This document shows positions 7,653 to 16,352 of a stretch of DNA of 64,000 bases, piece by piece. The notes under the pieces are model-generated. The model made no database searches. It was not told the DNA's origin and was given only the letters and a program-made list of their open reading frames with translations. The DNA comes from Hyphomicrobium sp. NDB2Meth4 (GTDB lineage Bacteria > Pseudomonadota > Alphaproteobacteria > Rhizobiales > Hyphomicrobiaceae): positions 682,001-746,000 of the forward strand of contig NZ_FPEJ01000013.1 of assembly GCF_900117445.1 (NCBI RefSeq), written 5' to 3'. Within the stretch, counting starts at the first letter, position 1; every line of letters starts with the position of its first letter. The position numbers and the translations under genes were made by a program.

Positions 7653-7673
7653 CTACGTCGGCAGATGTGGAAT

Positions 7674-7763
7674 TGGCGGAAGGGGTGGGATTCGAACCCA
7701 CGGTGGGCTTGCACCCACGGCGGTTTTCAAGACCGCTGCCTTAAACCACTCGGCCACCCTTCC
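7674..7763 (-). tRNA. tRNA-Ser (anticodon UGA)
   Basis: A 90-nt tRNA on the minus strand, 5' end GGAAGGGTGGCCGAGTGG at 7763. The anticodon stem-loop reads CGGTCTTGAAAACCG with anticodon TGA. A long variable arm (CGTGGGTGCAAGCCCACC), the GGTTCGAATCC T-arm and encoded CCA at 7674-7676 complete a class II serine tRNA. The acceptor end faces the integrase and is the likely attachment site. Confidence 0.97.
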
Positions 7764-7791
7764 AATCTTCGCTCCCGGCGAGGCGCGGAAC

Positions 7792-7818
7792 CTATAGCTC
7801 TCCGCTGCACGGCTCAAG
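7792..7818 (-). promoter_or_regulatory. Possible promoter of tRNA-Ser
   Basis: Reading the minus strand, CTTGAG (7818-7813) and CTATAG (7797-7792) resemble the alphaproteobacterial sigma-70 boxes CTTGAC and CTATAT. The 15-bp spacer is shorter than usual. The -10 box lies about 29 bp before the tRNA 5' end. Confidence 0.35.
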
Positions 7819-7937
7819 CTGAGCCTCGCTTTTACCCAAACTCAAACGTGTTTTGCCATCCTCGCGCCATGCGGGCGCCAGTCGCGGCGTGCATCGCTTA
7901 GGGGCGTCAGGCTGCGCGGGCCTGATCGGCGGATCAG

Positions 7938-8993
7938 TTGCGTATGTTGGTTCAAAAAGCAAATCCCGGTTCGCAGTGGCCACCGGCGGCCATTCGCAGC
8001 ACCTCTGGCCACCTCCACGCGCGCCGCTGCTCCAGCGCCCTGGCCTTGGGACTGTTGTCAATTTTGCCCTTGGCGCTCGCGGCCTGCTCGGGCGGAAGCG
8101 GCTTCGACAGCAGCCTCGGCGTCACCTCCAGCCCCCGGGTTGCCAGCAGCGGGCGCATCCCGAAGGGCGGTGGTGTCTACAAGGTTGGGCGCCCATATCG
8201 CGTGGGCGGCCGCTGGTACCATCCGCACGAGGACCCCAACTACGACCGCACGGGCGTTGCCTCCTGGTACGGCACCGGCTTTCACGGACGCCGCACCGCT
8301 AACGGCGAGGTCTACGACATGTACGCGCTGACGGCCGGCCACCCGACGCTGCCACTGCCGTCCTATGCCTATGTGACGAACCTGCAGAACGGCCGCACCA
8401 TCCTGGTGCGCGTCAACGACCGCGGTCCCTACGCCAAGGATCGGCTGATCGACCTGTCGTATCAGTCGGCTCGCACGCTCGGTTTCCATCAGCACGGTCT
8501 GGCGCGCGTACGCGTGCGCTACGCCGGCCGCGCCCCGCTCAATGGCGATGACAGTGCCGAGCGTCGCTTCCTTGCGCAATCTCAATCCGGCAACAGCTAT
8601 GCTGCGGTGCAAACCGGAACATCAGCCATATCGACAGGGTCGCTGCGCACTCCCGGCCAGCAGCCCACGTGGTCGGTCGCCCAGTATCGCCGCGGGTTGA
8701 CGGATACGGTCAGCGCGCCGTCGGCGCTCGGATCTCCTCCAGCAGCGACCTATCTGCGCGTCGGCACGTTTCGATCCCGGACTGAGGTCGAGCGGCTTCG
8801 CTGGATGCTTGCCGGACCAGATCCGGCAGCCGTCGAGCCTGTGGGCACGTCGGAGGCCGATGGTTTCCGCCTGCGCCTCGGTCCCTATGACGATGCCGGC
8901 GCCGCATCCGCCATGTCACGAATCGCCGCTGCTGGCTTCGAACCGGACGCAAGCTCTGAATCGCTTGACGAAAGAGGGACTTCCAAGCGTTGA
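7938..8993 (+). CDS. rlpA: RlpA-family septal lytic transglycosylase (lipoprotein)
   Basis: A 351-residue lipoprotein. A signal segment ends in lipobox LALAAC with Cys50. The double-psi beta-barrel lies at about 95-195 and includes GVASWYGTGFHGRRTANGE (quoted in part: ASWYGTGFHG, TANGE) and VRVNDRGP, which holds the catalytic-type Asp. A SPOR domain at about 270-345 (YLRVGTFRSRTEVERL, LRLGPYDD) binds denuded glycan at the septum. RlpA cleaves peptidoglycan during daughter-cell separation. The D,D-carboxypeptidase gene follows 75 bp later. The N-terminus before the hydrophobic stretch is long; a start nearer codon 25-33 cannot be excluded. Confidence 0.92.
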   Translation: MRMLVQKANPGSQWPPAAIRSTSGHLHARRCSSALALGLLSILPLALAACSGGSGFDSSLGVTSSPRVASSGRIPKGGGVYKVGRPYRVGGRWYHPHEDPNYDRTGVASWYGTGFHGRRTANGEVYDMYALTAGHPTLPLPSYAYVTNLQNGRTILVRVNDRGPYAKDRLIDLSYQSARTLGFHQHGLARVRVRYAGRAPLNGDDSAERRFLAQSQSGNSYAAVQTGTSAISTGSLRTPGQQPTWSVAQYRRGLTDTVSAPSALGSPPAATYLRVGTFRSRTEVERLRWMLAGPDPAAVEPVGTSEADGFRLRLGPYDDAGAASAMSRIAAAGFEPDASSESLDERGTSKR

Positions 8994-9068
8994 CATCGGC
9001 TGCGCACTGAATTGATAGTCCGATCTAACCTGCTGGTGTCCGGCTTCATCCCAAGGTGCCAAGGCGCA

Positions 9069-10268
9069 ATGCTCTTCTCCGTACATCGAAGCACTCTCGG
9101 TTCGCTCTCCGCGGCAGCCGCACTGCTCGTCGCGCTCGCCATCGCGCTTATGCCGCAATTGGCCTCGGCCCAGAGCGGCGGCTTCAACACGCGAGCGAAG
9201 GCGGCAGTGCTTCTGGATGCCGACACTGGCGCCATTCTCTATCAGAACAATGCCGACGAGCTTCTCGCGCCCGCGTCTGTGTCGAAGCTGATGACCGCTG
9301 AGGTCGTCTTCCGGGCGCTCAAAGAGGGCAAGCTCAAGCTCACCGACGAATTCACGATGAGCGAGCACGCATGGCGCACGGGTGGCGCGCCCTCGCGTAC
9401 CTCTTCGATGTTCGTGCCGATCAACACGCCGGCGACGATCGATGATTTGTTGAAGGGCCTGCTCATCCAGTCGGGCAACGACGCCGCGATCTGCCTGGCA
9501 GAAGGGCTCAGCGGCTCGGAGGCGAAGTTCGCCGAGCGCATGACGGCTGAGGCGCGCCGTCTCGGCCTGACGAAATCGACATTCGCCAACCCCAGCGGTC
9601 TATACGATCCCGGACAACAGATGACTGCGCGCGAGATCGCGCTGTTGGCGCATCACCTGATCAAGGAATACCCCGAGTACTACCCGATCTTCTCCCAGCG
9701 CCTGTTCGAGTATCGCAAGCACAAGTTCTACAACCGCAATCCGTTGCTGCCACTCGACATTGGCGCAGATGGCCTCAAGACCGGCTACATCAAGGAGTCG
9801 GGTTACAATCTCGTTGGCTCCGCGGTGCAGAACGGTAAGCGCCTGATCGTCGTGGTCATGGGCCTGCCGACCGAATCCGACCGCACCTCCGAAGCCAAGA
9901 AGCTGCTCGACTGGGGCTATCGCAGCTTTGCTCCCTTCAAGCTGTTCAACGCCGGCGAGACTGTTGGCAGCGCGCGTGTGTGGGGCGGCGAGCAGTTCTA
10001 CGTCCCGCTGACGGGCGATGGACCCATTTCGGTGATTTTGCCGCGCGTTCCGGAAAATCCCCGCCTCAAGGCGGAGATCATCTACGACGGACCGCTGAAG
10101 CCACCGGTAAAAAAAGGCGACCGCGTCGCCACGCTGAGGGTGACCAGCCAAACCAATCAGGTCAACGAAGTGCCGCTCTATGCTGCACAGGACGTCGAGC
10201 CGGGTGGCCTGGTACGCCGCGGTCTCGATTCCCTGGCGCACTTGGCACTGAGCTGGGTCCCGCTGTAG
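9069..10268 (+). CDS. D-alanyl-D-alanine carboxypeptidase (PBP5/6 type)
   Basis: A 399-residue penicillin-binding protein that trims the terminal D-Ala of peptidoglycan stem peptides. A signal peptide (about 1-34, ending LASAQ) is followed by a serine peptidase S11 domain. The motifs are SVSK at 70-73 (nucleophile Ser70), SGN in LIQSGNDAA, and KTG in DGLKTGYIK. A beta-rich PBP5 C-terminal domain and a final amphipathic anchor helix (VRRGLDSLAHLALSW) complete it. The ATG at 9069 (after AAGGCGCA) is chosen; a TTG at 9012 would add residues before the signal peptide. It runs toward tmk, with 60 bp between. Confidence 0.95.
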   Translation: MLFSVHRSTLGSLSAAAALLVALAIALMPQLASAQSGGFNTRAKAAVLLDADTGAILYQNNADELLAPASVSKLMTAEVVFRALKEGKLKLTDEFTMSEHAWRTGGAPSRTSSMFVPINTPATIDDLLKGLLIQSGNDAAICLAEGLSGSEAKFAERMTAEARRLGLTKSTFANPSGLYDPGQQMTAREIALLAHHLIKEYPEYYPIFSQRLFEYRKHKFYNRNPLLPLDIGADGLKTGYIKESGYNLVGSAVQNGKRLIVVVMGLPTESDRTSEAKKLLDWGYRSFAPFKLFNAGETVGSARVWGGEQFYVPLTGDGPISVILPRVPENPRLKAEIIYDGPLKPPVKKGDRVATLRVTSQTNQVNEVPLYAAQDVEPGGLVRRGLDSLAHLALSWVPL

Positions 10269-10328
10269 CGCGCTCGCCGTTGGCATGTTACCGACGCCCA
10301 ACGGCTCAGCCGCTAGGGATTTCATAGA

Positions 10329-10985
10329 GTGCTCGGCAGGTTCATTACGTTCGAAGGCGGGGAGGGGTCGGGCAAGTCGACCCAGGCGCGGTTGCTCGCG
10401 GCCGAGCTCTCGCGCATCGGCATCAGCACCGAGATCACCCGCGAACCGGGCGGCTCACCATTTGCCGAAGCCCTGCGCGCCGTCATCCTCGATCCAAACA
10501 TGCCGCAGCACTCCGCGCTGTCGGAAGCACTGCTGTTCTATTCGGCTCGCGCGGATCACCTCGACAACACTGTGCGCCCGGCGCTTAACGCTGGGCAGTG
10601 GGTCATCTGCGACCGCTTCATCGATTCAACGCGCGTCTATCAGGGCGAGGCCGGCGGTCTACCTGGCGAGATTATCGACGTGCTGAACCACATGGTTGTC
10701 AGCCCGACCTTCCCGGACCTCACGTTCGTACTCGACATCCCAGCCGAGCTGGGCCTTGGTCGCGCGCACAGCCGCAGAGTCGACAAGATCAATCCCGACA
10801 CCGAGGCCGACGCTTACGAAAAGCGCGACCTCGCATTCCATTGGAAGCTCCGCGAAGCCTTCCGCGAGATCGCCGCGCAGGAGCCGGAGCGTTGCGTGCT
10901 CATCGACGCAACGCAGGAGCCGGAGGCGGTATTCGCTGAGGTTTGGCGTGCTGTCGAAGCGCGCTTGCTATCCACGGACCGCTGA
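10329..10985 (+). CDS. tmk: dTMP kinase
   Basis: A 218-residue thymidylate kinase that phosphorylates dTMP to dTDP. The P-loop GGEGSGKST is at about 10-18 and the DRX motif CDRFIDSTRVYQG near 98. The LID region SRRVDKINPDTEADAYEKRD, seen as KINPDTEADAYE, follows. Length is normal. GTG is used as start. Its stop overlaps the holB start by one base (TGATG), so the two are translationally coupled. Confidence 0.96.
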   Translation: MLGRFITFEGGEGSGKSTQARLLAAELSRIGISTEITREPGGSPFAEALRAVILDPNMPQHSALSEALLFYSARADHLDNTVRPALNAGQWVICDRFIDSTRVYQGEAGGLPGEIIDVLNHMVVSPTFPDLTFVLDIPAELGLGRAHSRRVDKINPDTEADAYEKRDLAFHWKLREAFREIAAQEPERCVLIDATQEPEAVFAEVWRAVEARLLSTDR

Positions 10986-12118
10986 TGGCGCGCGCACCGG
11001 CCATCACCGAGATCGAGGAGCTGCCCGAAGCCGACCGGCTAGGTGATTTTCCCCATCCGCGTCACACGCGAGCCCTCTTCGGTCAGGGGGACGCCGAACG
11101 CGCGCTCGCGGAAGCGCTGGCGAGCGGACGCATGCATCACGCATGGCTTTTGGCCGGCCCGAAAGGCATCGGCAAGGCGACGCTGGCTTATCGATTTGCG
11201 CGCGCCGCGCTTGCGCAGCCACAAGAACGCGACCCTACCGGGCATAGCCTCGACGTCGATGACGCAACCATCGCTGCGCGTCAGGTGCGGGCGCTGTCGC
11301 ATCCGGGGCTGCTTGTCGTTCGCCGGCCGTACGACACCAAGGGCAAGCGCTTCGCCTCCAGCATCCCCGTCGATGAAGTGCGCCGCCTGCGCACGTTTCT
11401 CGGCCACCGAGCCGCAGGCGACGGATGGCGCGTCGTCATCGTCGATGAAGCCAATGAGCTGAACGTCAACGCCGCCAACGCGCTGCTGAAATCGCTCGAA
11501 GAGCCGCCGGAGCGCACGGTGTTCCTGCTCGTGTCGCCGGCCCCTGGCGATCTCGTGCCGACGATCCGCTCGCGCTGCCGTATGCTGTCGCTGTCGCCGC
11601 TGTCAGATAGTGACCTGCGGGCGGCGGCAACCGCTGCCTTGGCTGCCGCAGACATGCCCCCGCCGGCGGACGCAGACTGGGCGCCCCTCGAGCGGCTATC
11701 GGGGGGAAGCGTCGCCCGTCTCCTGGGCTTGTTCGGCACCGGCGGCCTCGCGCTGCAGGCCCAGATCGACCGTCTCTTGGGTCTGCTTCCGCGTGTCGAC
11801 TGGAAAGCCGTCCATGCTCTGTCCGACGAGCTACAACCCGTCGCCGCCCAACCCAAATTCGAGCTGTACTTTGAGCTGCTTATGGGCACCCTGGCCCACC
11901 TGATAAGGCTCGCCGCGACGGGGGAGGGAAGCCCCGAGGATCAGAGCCTGGCCGCCAAGCTGATCGGCACGGGCCGACTTGCCTCATTCGCCGCCCTGTG
12001 GGAAAGAGTAGCCCGCGAAAAGGCCGATACGCTTGCGCTCAACCTCGACCGCAAAAGCCTTATCATTCAAACCGTCGCGGCATTGAGCGCCGCCGCCCAG
12101 GATCGAAAGCCCGACTGA
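10985..12118 (+). CDS. holB: DNA polymerase III subunit delta'
   Basis: A 377-residue clamp-loader subunit. Its AAA+ core has GPKGIGKAT (P-loop, about 58-66). [21 protein letters not shown] is seen in part as [14 protein letters not shown], the family's Walker B/sensor region, and SRCRMLSL is sensor I-like. The zinc-binding cysteines typical of clamp-loader AAA+ domains are not evident in the expected loop. ATG at 10985 overlaps the tmk stop; the frame's earlier ATG at 10943 lies inside tmk. The gene leads into metG after a 130-bp structured leader. Confidence 0.95.
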   Translation: MARAPAITEIEELPEADRLGDFPHPRHTRALFGQGDAERALAEALASGRMHHAWLLAGPKGIGKATLAYRFARAALAQPQERDPTGHSLDVDDATIAARQVRALSHPGLLVVRRPYDTKGKRFASSIPVDEVRRLRTFLGHRAAGDGWRVVIVDEANELNVNAANALLKSLEEPPERTVFLLVSPAPGDLVPTIRSRCRMLSLSPLSDSDLRAAATAALAAADMPPPADADWAPLERLSGGSVARLLGLFGTGGLALQAQIDRLLGLLPRVDWKAVHALSDELQPVAAQPKFELYFELLMGTLAHLIRLAATGEGSPEDQSLAAKLIGTGRLASFAALWERVAREKADTLALNLDRKSLIIQTVAALSAAAQDRKPD

Positions 12119-12226
12119 GAGATGCACCCGCAGCGCCGGACCAGCACCCACCTTCCGTGTCCCGCCCGAATGTGAAGCGGATGCACCGGCACAGCCGGTC
12201 ACCGTTACCATTCACAACTGCATCTC
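12119..12226 (+). promoter_or_regulatory. Structured leader upstream of metG
   Basis: GAGATGCA at 12119-12126 pairs exactly with TGCATCTC at 12219-12226, enclosing about 92 nt. Inside is a perfect small hairpin ACCGGC-ACA-GCCGGT at 12185-12199. There is no U-tract, so it is not a plain terminator. It may be an mRNA leader element or chance pairing. It matches no riboswitch class I know. Confidence 0.3.
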
Positions 12227-12248
12227 GAGACAAGGGACCAAAAAGTCC

Positions 12249-13904
12249 ATGAGCGGGCGCCAGAAATTCTACATCACCACGGCCATTTCCTATCCCAATG
12301 GCCAGCCGCACATCGGCCACGCCTACGAGGCGATCGCCACGGACGCGATCGCACGCTTCGAGCGTCTCGACGGCAAGGACGTCTTCTTCCTCACCGGCAC
12401 CGACGAGCACGGCTTGAAGATGAAGCAGACGGCCGCCAAGGAAGGCCTGACGCCGCGCGAGCTTGCCGACCGCAACGCCAAGCGCTTCCGCGAGATGGCC
12501 GGCGCGCTCGAACTGTCGAATGACGATTTCATCCGCACCACGGAGCCTCGCCACTATCGCTCGGTCGAGGAGATCTGGCGGCGCATGGAAAAGAACGGCG
12601 ACATCTTCCTGAAGACGTACGCCGGCTGGTACTCCGTGCGCGACGAGGCGTTCTACAACGAAAGCGAAACGACTGTCGGCGAGGATGGTGTGCGCCGCGG
12701 ACCGCAGGGCACGCCCGTCGAATGGACTGAGGAAGAAACCTACTTCTTTCGCCTCTCGGCCTACCAGGACAAGCTGCTCGCCCACTACGACGCCAACCCC
12801 GATTTCATCCTGCCGCCCGAGCGCCGCAACGAGGTGACGAGCTTCGTCCGCGGTGGGCTCGAGGATCTGTCGATTTCGCGCACGACGCTCGATTGGGGCA
12901 TCCCCGTGCCGCATTCAGACGACGGCCGCGACAACGGCGGAAGCGGCGCGCGCCACGTGATGTACGTGTGGGTGGACGCGCTCACAAACTACGTCACCGG
13001 TGTCGGTTTCCCCGACGAGAAAGACCCGCTCTGGCACTACTGGCCCGCCGATGTGCACGTCATCGGCAAGGACATCCTGCGCTTCCACGCTGTCTATTGG
13101 CCGGCGTTTCTGATGTCGGCCGGCGTCGAGCTGCCCAAGCGCGTCTTCAGCCACGGCTTCGTGCTGTCGAAGGGCGAGAAGATGTCGAAGTCGGTCGGCA
13201 ACGTCGTCGATCCGTTCGACCTCGTGCGCGCCTACGGCGTCGAGCAGGTGCGTTACTTCTTCCTGCGCGAGGTCAACTTCGGCCAGGACGGGAACTACAG
13301 CCCCGAGGCGATCGCCAACCGCATCAACGCCGACCTCGCCAATGACATCGGCAACCTCGCCCAGCGCTCGCTGTCGATGATCTACAAGAACTGCGAGGCG
13401 AAGGTCCCCGAGCCGGGTGATTTCACGGAAGCCGACAAGACGATCCTCGCCGCCGCCGATGCGCTCTACACCAAGACGCGTGAGGCGATGGACCGGCAAG
13501 CGGTGACGAAATATCTCGACGCCGTATGGGCCGTGGTCGGCGATGCCAACCGCTACTTCGCGGCCGAGGAGCCCTGGGCCAAGAAGAAGACCGACTTCAA
13601 GCGCATGGAGACGATCCTCTATGTGACGGCCGAGGTCGTGCGGCAGGTTGCCATCCTGGCACTGCCGGTGACGCCCCATGCTGCGACCAAGCTGCTCCAG
13701 TACTTGGGCCAGCCGATGGAAGCACACACATTCAAGGCGCTGGGCGAAGCGGGCCGCCTGAAGCCGGGCACGGAGCTGCTCGAGCCGTCCGGTGTGTTCC
13801 CGCGTTACGTTCCGCCAGAGGCCGAAGCCGGCGACAAGCCCGAGCTTAAGCCGAAGAAGGACAAACAACCCAAGAAGCAGAAGGAGCCGAAGGGCCAGGC
13901 CTGA
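12249..13904 (+). CDS. metG: Methionine-tRNA ligase
   Basis: A 551-residue class I aminoacyl-tRNA synthetase charging tRNA-Met. The HIGH motif is at 21-24 ([11 protein letters not shown]) and KMSKS at 311-315 ([10 protein letters not shown]). An anticodon-binding helical domain follows. The cysteine pairs of the zinc knuckle are absent in the CP region, so it belongs to the zinc-less type. The C-terminus ends in a Lys-rich tail ([16 protein letters not shown]) rather than a tRNA-binding dimer domain. The stop overlaps tatD by one base. Confidence 0.97.
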   Translation: MSGRQKFYITTAISYPNGQPHIGHAYEAIATDAIARFERLDGKDVFFLTGTDEHGLKMKQTAAKEGLTPRELADRNAKRFREMAGALELSNDDFIRTTEPRHYRSVEEIWRRMEKNGDIFLKTYAGWYSVRDEAFYNESETTVGEDGVRRGPQGTPVEWTEEETYFFRLSAYQDKLLAHYDANPDFILPPERRNEVTSFVRGGLEDLSISRTTLDWGIPVPHSDDGRDNGGSGARHVMYVWVDALTNYVTGVGFPDEKDPLWHYWPADVHVIGKDILRFHAVYWPAFLMSAGVELPKRVFSHGFVLSKGEKMSKSVGNVVDPFDLVRAYGVEQVRYFFLREVNFGQDGNYSPEAIANRINADLANDIGNLAQRSLSMIYKNCEAKVPEPGDFTEADKTILAAADALYTKTREAMDRQAVTKYLDAVWAVVGDANRYFAAEEPWAKKKTDFKRMETILYVTAEVVRQVAILALPVTPHAATKLLQYLGQPMEAHTFKALGEAGRLKPGTELLEPSGVFPRYVPPEAEAGDKPELKPKKDKQPKKQKEPKGQA

Positions 13905-14713
13905 TGCTCGTCGATCACCACTGCCATCTGGATTTTCCCCAGCTCGCCGCCGATCGTGACGGGCTGCTGGCGCGCGCGAAGGCGGCGGGCGTCGGAGCAA
14001 TGGTGACGATCTCGACCCGCATTCGCCAGCTTCCTTCGCTGCTCGAAATCTGCGAGGCGCACGACAGCATCTATTGCTCGGTCGGCACGCATCCCGACAA
14101 CGCCGGCGAGGAGGGCGAGCGCGGCATCACTGCCGACGAGATCGTGCGCCTCTCCGAGCACCCGAAGGTGGTAGCCATTGGCGAGGCCGGCCTCGACTAC
14201 TTCCACAAGAAGGCTTCCCCGCAAGCCCAGGAGGAAGGTTTCCGCGCCCACATCGAGGCCGCGCGCCGCACCGGCCTGCCGCTCGAAATTCACGCGCGCG
14301 ATGCCGACCAGGACACGCTGGCGATCATCGAGGACGAGTACGCAAAAGGCGCGTTCCCGGCGATCCTGCACTGTTACACGGGCGGGCCCGAGCTGGCGCG
14401 CCGGGCTGCGGAACTGGGCCTCTTCGTTTCGTTCACTGGCGTCGTGACGTTCAAGAAGAATGACGCCCTGCGCGACATCGCCCGCGCTGTGCCACTGGAT
14501 CAGATGCTGGTCGAGACAGACGCGCCTTTTCTCGCGCCCGAGCCCTATCGCGGCAAGACGAATGAGCCCGCTTTCGTGGCGCACACGGCTGCCGCGCTTG
14601 CTAAGGTCAAGGGCATCACCCCGGAAGCGTTCGCGCAGGCGACAACCGACAATTTCTTCCGCCTCTTCCGCAAAGCCAAGCGACCAGCATCGGGCCCGAC
14701 TTCTGCCGCATGA
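13904..14713 (+). CDS. TatD-family metal-dependent hydrolase
   Basis: A 269-residue TIM-barrel amidohydrolase-fold protein. The metal-binding HCHLD (about 6-10), GEAGLDYF with its Glu, EIHARDA, HCYTGG and ETDAPFLAP are all in place. Family members are 3'-5' exonucleases or general DNases. It is translationally coupled to metG upstream and to the PhnP-like gene downstream by ATGA overlaps, a linkage widespread in alphaproteobacteria. Confidence 0.95.
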   Translation: MLVDHHCHLDFPQLAADRDGLLARAKAAGVGAMVTISTRIRQLPSLLEICEAHDSIYCSVGTHPDNAGEEGERGITADEIVRLSEHPKVVAIGEAGLDYFHKKASPQAQEEGFRAHIEAARRTGLPLEIHARDADQDTLAIIEDEYAKGAFPAILHCYTGGPELARRAAELGLFVSFTGVVTFKKNDALRDIARAVPLDQMLVETDAPFLAPEPYRGKTNEPAFVAHTAAALAKVKGITPEAFAQATTDNFFRLFRKAKRPASGPTSAA

Positions 14714-15507
14714 GCTACCGCGCAACCATTCTCGGCTGTGGCTCATCGGGCGGCGTGCCGCGCATCGGTGCCAACTGGGGCGCGTGCGATCCATCCAACC
14801 CCAAGAACCGGCGCTGGCGCTGCAGCACGCTGATCGAGCGCATTGGTAAGCAGCGCCACACCACCGTGTTGATCGACTCCTCTCCCGACGTGCGCGAACA
14901 GCTCCTGAGCGTGCGCTGCGAAGCCCTCGACGGCGTGCTCTATACGCATGACCATGCCGACCACACGCACGGCATCGACGATCTGCGCATGGTGTCCTAT
15001 GCCATGAAGCGGCGCATCGACGTCTGGGCGGACGATGTCACGCGGAAGAGCCTCGTCGATCGCTTCGGCTATTGCTTCGAGAAGCCCCCAGGATCGAGCT
15101 ATCCTCCGATCCTCAACGCGCACCCGATCGCGCCTGCAGTGCCGATCGCCGTTGAGGGTCCTTCAGGTGTAATCGAAGCGCTGCCGATCCAGCAGGTGCA
15201 CGGCGACATCGGCTCGCTCGCTTTCCGCATCCGCAACTTCGCTTATTCGCCCGACGTGAGCGAGATCCCTGAGAGCTCGGTGCCGATGCTCGAAGGTCTG
15301 GATGTGTGGATCGTAGATGCGTTGCGCTTCACCGCGCATCCGAGCCACTTCAGCGTCAAGCAGGCGCTGGCCTGGGTCGAGCGGCTGAAGCCGAAGCGCA
15401 CCATCCTCACCCACATGACGACCGACCTCGATTACGAAGCACTGCGGCGCGAGCTGCCCGCAGGTGTCGAGCCTGCCTACGACGGCATGGTCATCAACTT
15501 CGACTGA
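14710..15507 (+). CDS. PhnP-like MBL-fold metallohydrolase
   Basis: A 265-residue metallo-beta-lactamase-fold phosphodiesterase. The di-metal motif THDHADH lies at about 79-85, followed by HGIDDLR, QQVHGD and LTHMTTDLDY, which supply further ligands. The opening ILGCGSSGGVPRIG is typical of PhnP-type cyclic phosphodiesterases. The true substrate is not known in the absence of phn genes nearby. ATG overlaps the tatD stop by 4 bp. It converges on the SDR gene with only 6 bp between stops. Confidence 0.93.
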   Translation: MSYRATILGCGSSGGVPRIGANWGACDPSNPKNRRWRCSTLIERIGKQRHTTVLIDSSPDVREQLLSVRCEALDGVLYTHDHADHTHGIDDLRMVSYAMKRRIDVWADDVTRKSLVDRFGYCFEKPPGSSYPPILNAHPIAPAVPIAVEGPSGVIEALPIQQVHGDIGSLAFRIRNFAYSPDVSEIPESSVPMLEGLDVWIVDALRFTAHPSHFSVKQALAWVERLKPKRTILTHMTTDLDYEALRRELPAGVEPAYDGMVINFD

Positions 15508-15513
15508 CTCTGC

Positions 15514-16260
15514 TCACGCGTCAGCGTGATGCTTCTTCCAGTCCGCGAAGTTCACGACCTGTCCCGAAAAATCACACGCAGGCGAGACCAGCTCCAGGAA
15601 CAGCGGCACCAGCTCTTCCGGCGAAGGCAGCTTGTTGGGGTCTTCACCGGGGAACGCCTTGGCACGCATGCCCGTGCGCACCGGGCCGGGGTTCAGAAGA
15701 TTGACGCGCACGTTGGTCGTCTCCAGTTCGTGCGCATAAGTTTTGACGAGACATTCGAGCCCCGCCTTCGACACCGCGTAAGGTCCCCAGTAAGCATACT
15801 TACCCGAGGCCGCGCCCGACGTGACGAACACCGCGCGCCCCGCATCCGACCGCTTCAGCAGTGGGTCAAGCGTGCGGATCAGCCGCCAATTGGCCGATAG
15901 GTTGATGTCGATCACCTGCTTCCACGCATCTTCGGTGACATGCGGCAGCGGCGACAGCGGACCTAAGATGCCCGCGTTGGCGACCAGGATGTCGAGCTTG
16001 CCCCAACGCTGAAACAGCGTCGGTCCGATCTGATCGACCTTGTCGCCCTTGGATATGTCGAGCTGCAGCAGTGTCGCCGAACCCCCGGCAGCACGGATCT
16101 CATCGTCCAGCTCTTCGAGCGCCCCCACCGTCCGTGCAACGACGACGACATGCGCACCCGCCTTGGCGAGGCCGAGGGCAACCGCGCGTCCAATCCCGCG
16201 CGAAGCGCCTGTCACGAGAGCGAGGCGATCTTTCAGGGGCTTTTTGTTCTTCATGGCCAT
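15514..16260 (-). CDS. SDR-family NAD(P)-dependent oxidoreductase
   Basis: A 248-residue short-chain dehydrogenase of the classical type. The nucleotide-binding TGASRGIG lies at 17-24, NAG in LVANAGIL, and the catalytic Ser (VTSGAAS, about 148) with Tyr161 and Lys165 (YAVSK). It resembles YciK-type proteins whose substrate is unknown. ATG at 16260 or at 16254 are both possible; GTG at 16263 also reads in frame. It is the last gene of the minus-strand run beginning at rpsF, separated from purF by about 90 bp. Confidence 0.9.
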   Translation of the reverse strand: MAMKNKKPLKDRLALVTGASRGIGRAVALGLAKAGAHVVVVARTVGALEELDDEIRAAGGSATLLQLDISKGDKVDQIGPTLFQRWGKLDILVANAGILGPLSPLPHVTEDAWKQVIDINLSANWRLIRTLDPLLKRSDAGRAVFVTSGAASGKYAYWGPYAVSKAGLECLVKTYAHELETTNVRVNLLNPGPVRTGMRAKAFPGEDPNKLPSPEELVPLFLELVSPACDFSGQVVNFADWKKHHADA

Positions 16261-16352
16261 CACAGCTCGGCATCATACGACAACGCCCGCCGACAGCTAT
16301 AGGCCGCGGGCGGGCGTTGCAACCCCTACCGGGGGACGGTCATAACGAGGCC

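Larger units (their letters stand above)
1..7673. mobile_element. Integrative element (phage-satellite-like) at tRNA-Ser(UGA)
   Basis: The element abuts the 3' end of tRNA-Ser and begins with a tyrosine integrase. It then carries an AlpA-type HTH gene, a RepA-like ATPase, two small-terminase-type proteins and cargo genes, all distinct from the housekeeping genes right of the tRNA. The integrase-excisionase-replication-TerS set without large terminase, portal or capsid genes is what phage satellites carry; a decayed prophage is the alternative. The left boundary was not found: I saw no second copy of the tRNA 3' end in 1-7500, and the element probably continues left of the window. Confidence 0.75.

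Noticed and set aside
12063-12914. Minus-strand open frame of 283 residues over metG
   Set aside because: It is a shadow of metG, which has full synthetase motifs in the other strand.
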